DNA of 64,000 nucleotides from Merluccius polli. Taxonomy: Eukaryota; Chordata; Actinopteri; Gadiformes; Merlucciidae. Positions 60,763 to 64,000 of the stretch are shown piece after piece; the stretch's first letter is position 1, and each line of letters opens with the position of its first letter. The position numbers were made by a program, and so were the translations under genes. The notes under the pieces are model-generated. The model saw only the letters and a list, made by a program, of their open reading frames with translations, made no database searches and was not told where the DNA came from. The DNA lies in contig JAOPHQ010001753.1 in the NCBI GenBank assembly GCA_030340625.1, forward strand, positions 63,408-127,407, written 5' to 3'.

Positions 60763-63422
60763 CATCTAGCTGATATGCAGACAATGGGTCTATTATGATG
60801 CATAACATTACCATAAACACACGCACACACAAACTGATGTTTCTTTACTGCCATTGGGATATAATTCGAGCTTATGCAAACAAGGAGTGTGTGTGTGTGT
60901 TACCCTCAGTGTGTCGTCATTTTCATCCTCATGTACGGAGCTGGAGGGAGAGGGCGTGGCCGATTTACTTCCTGGTGGAGAGGGGGAGTTGTGGGTAGCA
61001 AGCCCCAGTTGTGATTGGTTGATGGTGGTCAGCTGACCCTGCTGGCCCAGACCTGATTGGCTTCTGGGCCCCAGGGCTGCATCAATTGGCTGCTGGCTAG
61101 TGGTAAACCGCGAGTCAGAGTTCACCATCTGCTGCATCTGGGGACGATGGGATGAAAAGGATGTTCAACTAGATCTGAAAATCATCACATTATTTAGTCT
61201 TCCTATTTAGTTGTTCATTATTTAGTTGTAATTGATATACTGGCTATCTGGATCTGGCTGTGACCAGCTTCACATGGGGAGAAAGTGGTTTTCTTTGTGA
61301 TGAATATGACTAACTTTATCCCGGTCCTGTCTCCTATTCTCTCATTGTGCAACACATTTTAAACAAGATGCATAAAGGCCTCTTCTTTTGCAATCAATGG
61401 TGTTTTACAAGGAATTCAATATTTAGATCTGATCACATCTTAAACTCTAGACCCAAGTCTGTGATGGTATCTGGCAGATCAGGTTGGATCTATCTATATC
61501 TATCTATTGACGATCATTCAATAGATAGATAGATAAATAGATACAGATGGGTAGCTGTAGATTTCTCACTCAGGTTTTCAGTCTATCTTTCCTCTCAACA
61601 TGAGGAAGATGTCTGTTTACTACTAAACACACACATTAAATACACTGTCATAAACTATACACATAAACACACAAATGACGCACAGATACGCACGCATTTG
61701 TCCACACACAGACACAAACACACATATGTCCACACATGGACACACACTAACACACACTGACTAAATCTTTATATCTACCTACCACCCCCACCCCCTCTCT
61801 CTCCACCGAGCCAGGCCTGGTTGCCAAGCAACCATAATTCATGAGCTGGCAGTAAATGAGAGAGAGATGTGCAGGAGAACGATTGAAAGAGACAGAAACG
61901 TAGTAACTTAGTAAGAGACGTGTATAACTTTCTTGTCTCAACCTTACATCACCACTCTAACTCATAAAGAAATCAACCTTACATCACCACTCTAACTCAT
62001 CATAAAGAAATCACGCTTACATCACCACTCTAACTCTTAATTTATCGTTAACAAATCACCCTTACATCCCCACTCTAACTCTTACTCATCATAAATAAAT
62101 CACCCTTAAATCACCACTCTAACTCATAAATAAATCACCCTTACATCACCACTTTAACTCTTAATTCATCATTAACAAATCATCCTTACATCACCACTCT
62201 AACTCTTACTCATCATAAATAAATCACCCTTAAATCACCACTCTAACTCATGAATAAATGACCCTTACATCACCACTCTAATTCATCATAAAGAAATCAC
62301 CCTTACATCACCACTCTAACTCATCATAAAGAAATCAACCTTACATCACCACTCTAACTCATCAAAAAGAAATCACGCTTACATCACCACTCTAACTCAT
62401 CAAAAAGAAATCACCCTTACATCACCACTCTAACTCATAAAGAAATCACCCTTACATCACCACTCTAACTCATCATAAAGAAATCAACCTTACATCACCA
62501 CTCCTAACTCATCAAAAAGAAATCACGCTTACATCACCACTCTAACTCATCAAAAAGAAATCACCCTTACATCACCACTCTAACTCATAAAGAAATCACC
62601 CTTACATCACCACTCTAACTCATCATAAAGAAATCAACCTTACATCACCACTCTAACTCATCAAAAATAAATCACGCTTACATCACCACTCTAACTCATC
62701 AAAAATAAATCACCCTTACATCACCACTCTAACTCAAAGAAATCACCCTTAAATCACCACTCTAACTCAAAGAAATCACCCTTAAATCACCACTCTAACT
62801 CATCATAAAGAAATCACCCTTACATCACCACTCTAACTCATAAAGAAATCACCCTTACATCACCACTCTAACTCATAAAGAAATCACCCTTAAATCACCA
62901 CTCTAACTCATCATAAAGAAATCACCCTTACATCACCACTCTAACTCATAAAGAAATCACCCTTAAATCACCACTCTAACTCATCATAAAGAAATCACCC
63001 TTACATCACCACTCTAACTCATCATTAAGAAATCACCCTTACATCACCACTTTAACTCTAACTCATCATAAAGAAATCCCCCTTAGTGCAGGTGACAGGT
63101 AACCACCCTGCTTACATTTACAACAATAATAATGATAAGGAAGAGGGGGAGGATGATGATGGTGATGCATACATATTGATTTCAAGCCACTCACCACAGA
63201 CAGAGTGCTGGTAATGGGGCTGCCGTCTTGAGCAAATGGGTCTCCATCTTGGCTCAACACAGGTCCTCCATGTTGGGCCCTGGTCATGGTGGGCTGCAGG
63301 TGGTAGGGGGGTGTGGGTGTTGGGGCGGCAGGGCCGTGGGGCGCCAGAGGGGTGGTACGACCCGGGGGCGTGGTCTGGCTGTGTGGGTGGAGTTATGGGT
63401 GGGATGTTGAAGTCCTCGTCGC
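52792..63422 (-). CDS. tox: TOX-type HMG-box transcription/chromatin factor (5' truncated by window)
   Basis: TOX proteins are nuclear HMG-box factors; TOX itself guides T-cell development and exhaustion. Exons on the minus strand: 63422-63195, 61137-60904, 57326-57081, 56447-56367, 56024-55062, 53072-52915, 52828-52792; earlier exons lie right of the window. Landmarks: DEDFNIPPITPP; QLTTINQSQLGLATHNSPSP and SATPSPSSSVHEDE; a basic nuclear-localisation stretch (KKAKTPKKKKRKDPNEP); the HMG box (PVSAYALFFRDTQ, ATFGEVSKIVASMWDGLGEE, VYKKRTETAKKEYLKQLAAY); a His/Gln/Pro-rich tail with 11-aa tandem repeats; and a 37-base last exon ending QRDKPLFLS, matching the QRDKALYLT end of TOX. These favour TOX over TOX2, TOX3 or TOX4. 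Exon 63422-63195 seems to change frame internally (see findings). The HMG exon donor is repeated 12 times. Confidence 0.88.
53195..53600. repeat. GT/GGGGGA-rich simple sequence in tox intron
   Basis: Short (GT)n, GGAGGTGTGT and G-run repeats. No gene recognised. Confidence 0.6.
53716..53830 (+). repeat. (CT)n and poly-C microsatellite
   Basis: About 35 CT units, then roughly 22 C, then CTCTCT. Confidence 0.93.
53990..54545. repeat. TCTCACATCCTAACCCTCTACCAG-type minisatellite
   Basis: Around 20 imperfect units of about 24-37 bases containing CTCACATCCTAACC and CCCTAACCCTCTACCAG. Confidence 0.9.
54640..55055. repeat. About 25-base GTGTAGTGGTCTAGTGTGTA minisatellite beside a tox donor
   Basis: About 16 imperfect units end within ten bases of the donor of exon 56024-55062. 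Confidence 0.88.
55480..55935 (-). repeat. Coding 33-base tandem repeat (GNQGQQHPSHP)n in tox
   Basis: About 14 in-frame copies, encoding variants such as GHQGQQHPSHT and GNQGQQHPSHP, in the tail downstream of the HMG box. Confidence 0.93.
56530..57120 (-). repeat. 49-base minisatellite made from the tox HMG exon end plus splice donor
   Basis: Twelve copies of ATGTGGGACGGCCTGAGAGA followed by GGAACACAAACAG|GTAGATAG and TAGCCTCC, read on the minus strand. The first copy, at the exon, is the HMG-box coding end (M-W-D-G-L-G-E-E-H-K-Q). The last copy is followed by a different intron sequence (GTAGGAGGG). Confidence 0.95.
57610..58050. repeat. 36-base minisatellite, first island
   Basis: About 12 copies with CTACTGATCCAGCGGTCCTA and CTATGTTATAGCAGAA. 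Confidence 0.94.
58176..58571 (+). CDS. Possible two-exon microgene (24 codons) with ETS-type promoter and poly(A) signal, inside a tox intron
   Basis: On the plus strand, tandem ETS-like sites (CCGGAAGT at 58179, AGGAAGT at 58187) are followed by an exon with ATG at 58246 reading M-Q-L-I-S-Q-K-A-M-V, a strong donor (GTT|GTAAGT), and a strong acceptor (TTGTTTCCTAG at 58514). The second exon continues in phase as F-Y-T-E-F-N-K-S-E-M-L-T-Y-V and stops at 58557-58559; AATAAA follows at 58566. I do not recognise the peptide. It could be a real microprotein gene, the 5' fragment of a duplicated gene, or chance. The block lies between two islands of one 36-base repeat. Confidence 0.35.
58672..58860. 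repeat. 36-base minisatellite, second island
   Basis: Five copies of the same unit as 57610-58050, about 620 bases away. Confidence 0.93.
59815..60715 (-). mobile_element. 3' fragment of a non-LTR retrotransposon (LINE), same strand as tox
   Basis: Minus-strand translation gives the end of a reverse-transcriptase reading frame: HKFKYLGIIIG (the K-Y-L-G-I motif after the catalytic palm), then after a frame break MNYCLTSWTQTGRTTLKSV, LHKQALKTLDKKSNSY, STRGDCKIPKYH and stop at 60084. This resembles the C-terminus of fish LINE polymerases. The catalytic core is absent, and the fragment ends in AT-rich sequence near 59815. Confidence 0.75.
61920..63080. repeat. About 37-base minisatellite in tox intron
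   Basis: About 31 copies of CACCCTTACATCACCACTCT followed by AACTCATCATAAAGAAAT. Units differ mainly by presence of ATCATA and by GCTT/CCTT variants. Confidence 0.94.
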
Positions 63423-64000
63423 CTAGAGAGAAGGGCTAGGGAGAGACAGGGTAGACAGGTTAGTACAGACAGGGGAGAGAGGGTAGAGAGGTTGGTACAG
63501 ATGGGGGGAGAGGGTAGAGCAAGGGTTAGTACAGATGGAGGAAAGAGAGGGTAGAGAGAGGTTAGTACAGACAGGGGAGAGAGACACATTTATACACATA
63601 AGACACCTGGAAATGATGTCATACTAATCACATTCATACACATAGGGACATCTGGAAATGATGTCATACTAATCACATTTATACACAGGACACCTGTTTC
63701 ATTTGTCTGTCTTAAGATTTACATCTTATATAAAGTATAGAAGAGTAGCGATTAAGACAAAGCAAGAAGGGTGAGAGGAGAGAGAGAAAATGGAGAGAAT
63801 AAAGAGAGGGGTAGTCAGTAAGTGTGAGGAGAAGGGCTTCATGCTAATCTGATGAAGAATATTTTTGATAGAGACTGACAGGCTGTCTGCTTGGCTGGAC
63901 ACTGATCTCTCTCTCCTCCCTCCTCCTCCTCTCCCTTTAGTTGCTTTAGTTCTCACCCTTCACTCTGCTACCACCCTTTAGTTCTGCTTGAAGATGCACT
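63423..64000. other. tox intron to window end
   Basis: A short GGTTAGTACAGA-type repeat (63455-63580) and a small direct repeat (CTGGAAATGATGTCATACTA at 63608 and 63651). No further exon was recognised. Confidence 0.5.

Overview
The window reads as vertebrate nuclear DNA, most likely a ray-finned fish. Genes are split into small exons with GT-AG introns, intergenic gaps are short, hAT-like and Harbinger-like DNA transposons are present, and (CA)n microsatellites and minisatellites are extremely dense. Such tandem-repeat density recalls codfishes, but the species is an inference. Seven protein-coding genes or gene parts could be assembled exon by exon with consistent reading phases.

Layout: (1) 1-1.3 kb, last two coding exons of mrpl37 (+). 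(2) 1.47-3.2 kb, a hAT-like element with an 8-bp target duplication. (3) 3.5-15.7 kb, acot11 (+), a two-hotdog plus START acyl-CoA thioesterase, 16 coding exons, about 605 aa, with a 2.7-kb minisatellite and another transposon in introns. (4) 16.9-22.6 kb, fam151a (-), 13 exons, about 613 aa. (5) 23.3-25.4 kb, tyw3 (-), 6 exons, 274 aa. (6) 26.1-39.9 kb, cryz (+), 8 coding exons, 328 aa, whose first coding intron holds a 9.8-kb minisatellite split by a 2.1-kb hAT-like insertion that itself contains a Harbinger-like MITE. tyw3 and cryz are head to head over about 0.7 kb, as in other vertebrates. (7) 41.9-45.3 kb, a single-pass membrane protein resembling LRRC53, without its leucine-rich repeats in the window. 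(8) 46.7-50.7 kb, possible untranslated exons, a decayed THAP-domain gene and a foldback element. (9) 50.9-63.4 kb, the 3' two thirds of a tox-type HMG-box gene (-), continuing beyond the window, with a LINE fragment and a possible tiny two-exon gene in its introns.

The genes are ordinary housekeeping or regulatory genes and do not form a pathway: mitochondrial translation (mrpl37), fatty acyl-CoA hydrolysis (acot11), tRNA wybutosine synthesis (tyw3), NADPH-quinone reduction (cryz), chromatin/transcription (tox). ACOT11, FAM151A and MRPL37 are neighbours on human 1p32, and TYW3, CRYZ and LRRC53 on 1p31, which supports the assignments.

The most unusual signal is a recurrent one. Many intronic minisatellites begin exactly at an exon-intron junction and contain the last or first bases of the exon plus the splice site, so one real donor or acceptor is followed or preceded by many copies. 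The clearest cases are the tox HMG exon (12 donor copies), acot11 exon 1 (9 donors), the acot11 exon at 7481 (7 acceptors), the fam151a exon at 20797 (about 33 units) and the cryz exon at 38361 (more than 20 acceptor-like units). In parallel, (TG)n microsatellites lie against the 3' splice site of about eight introns.
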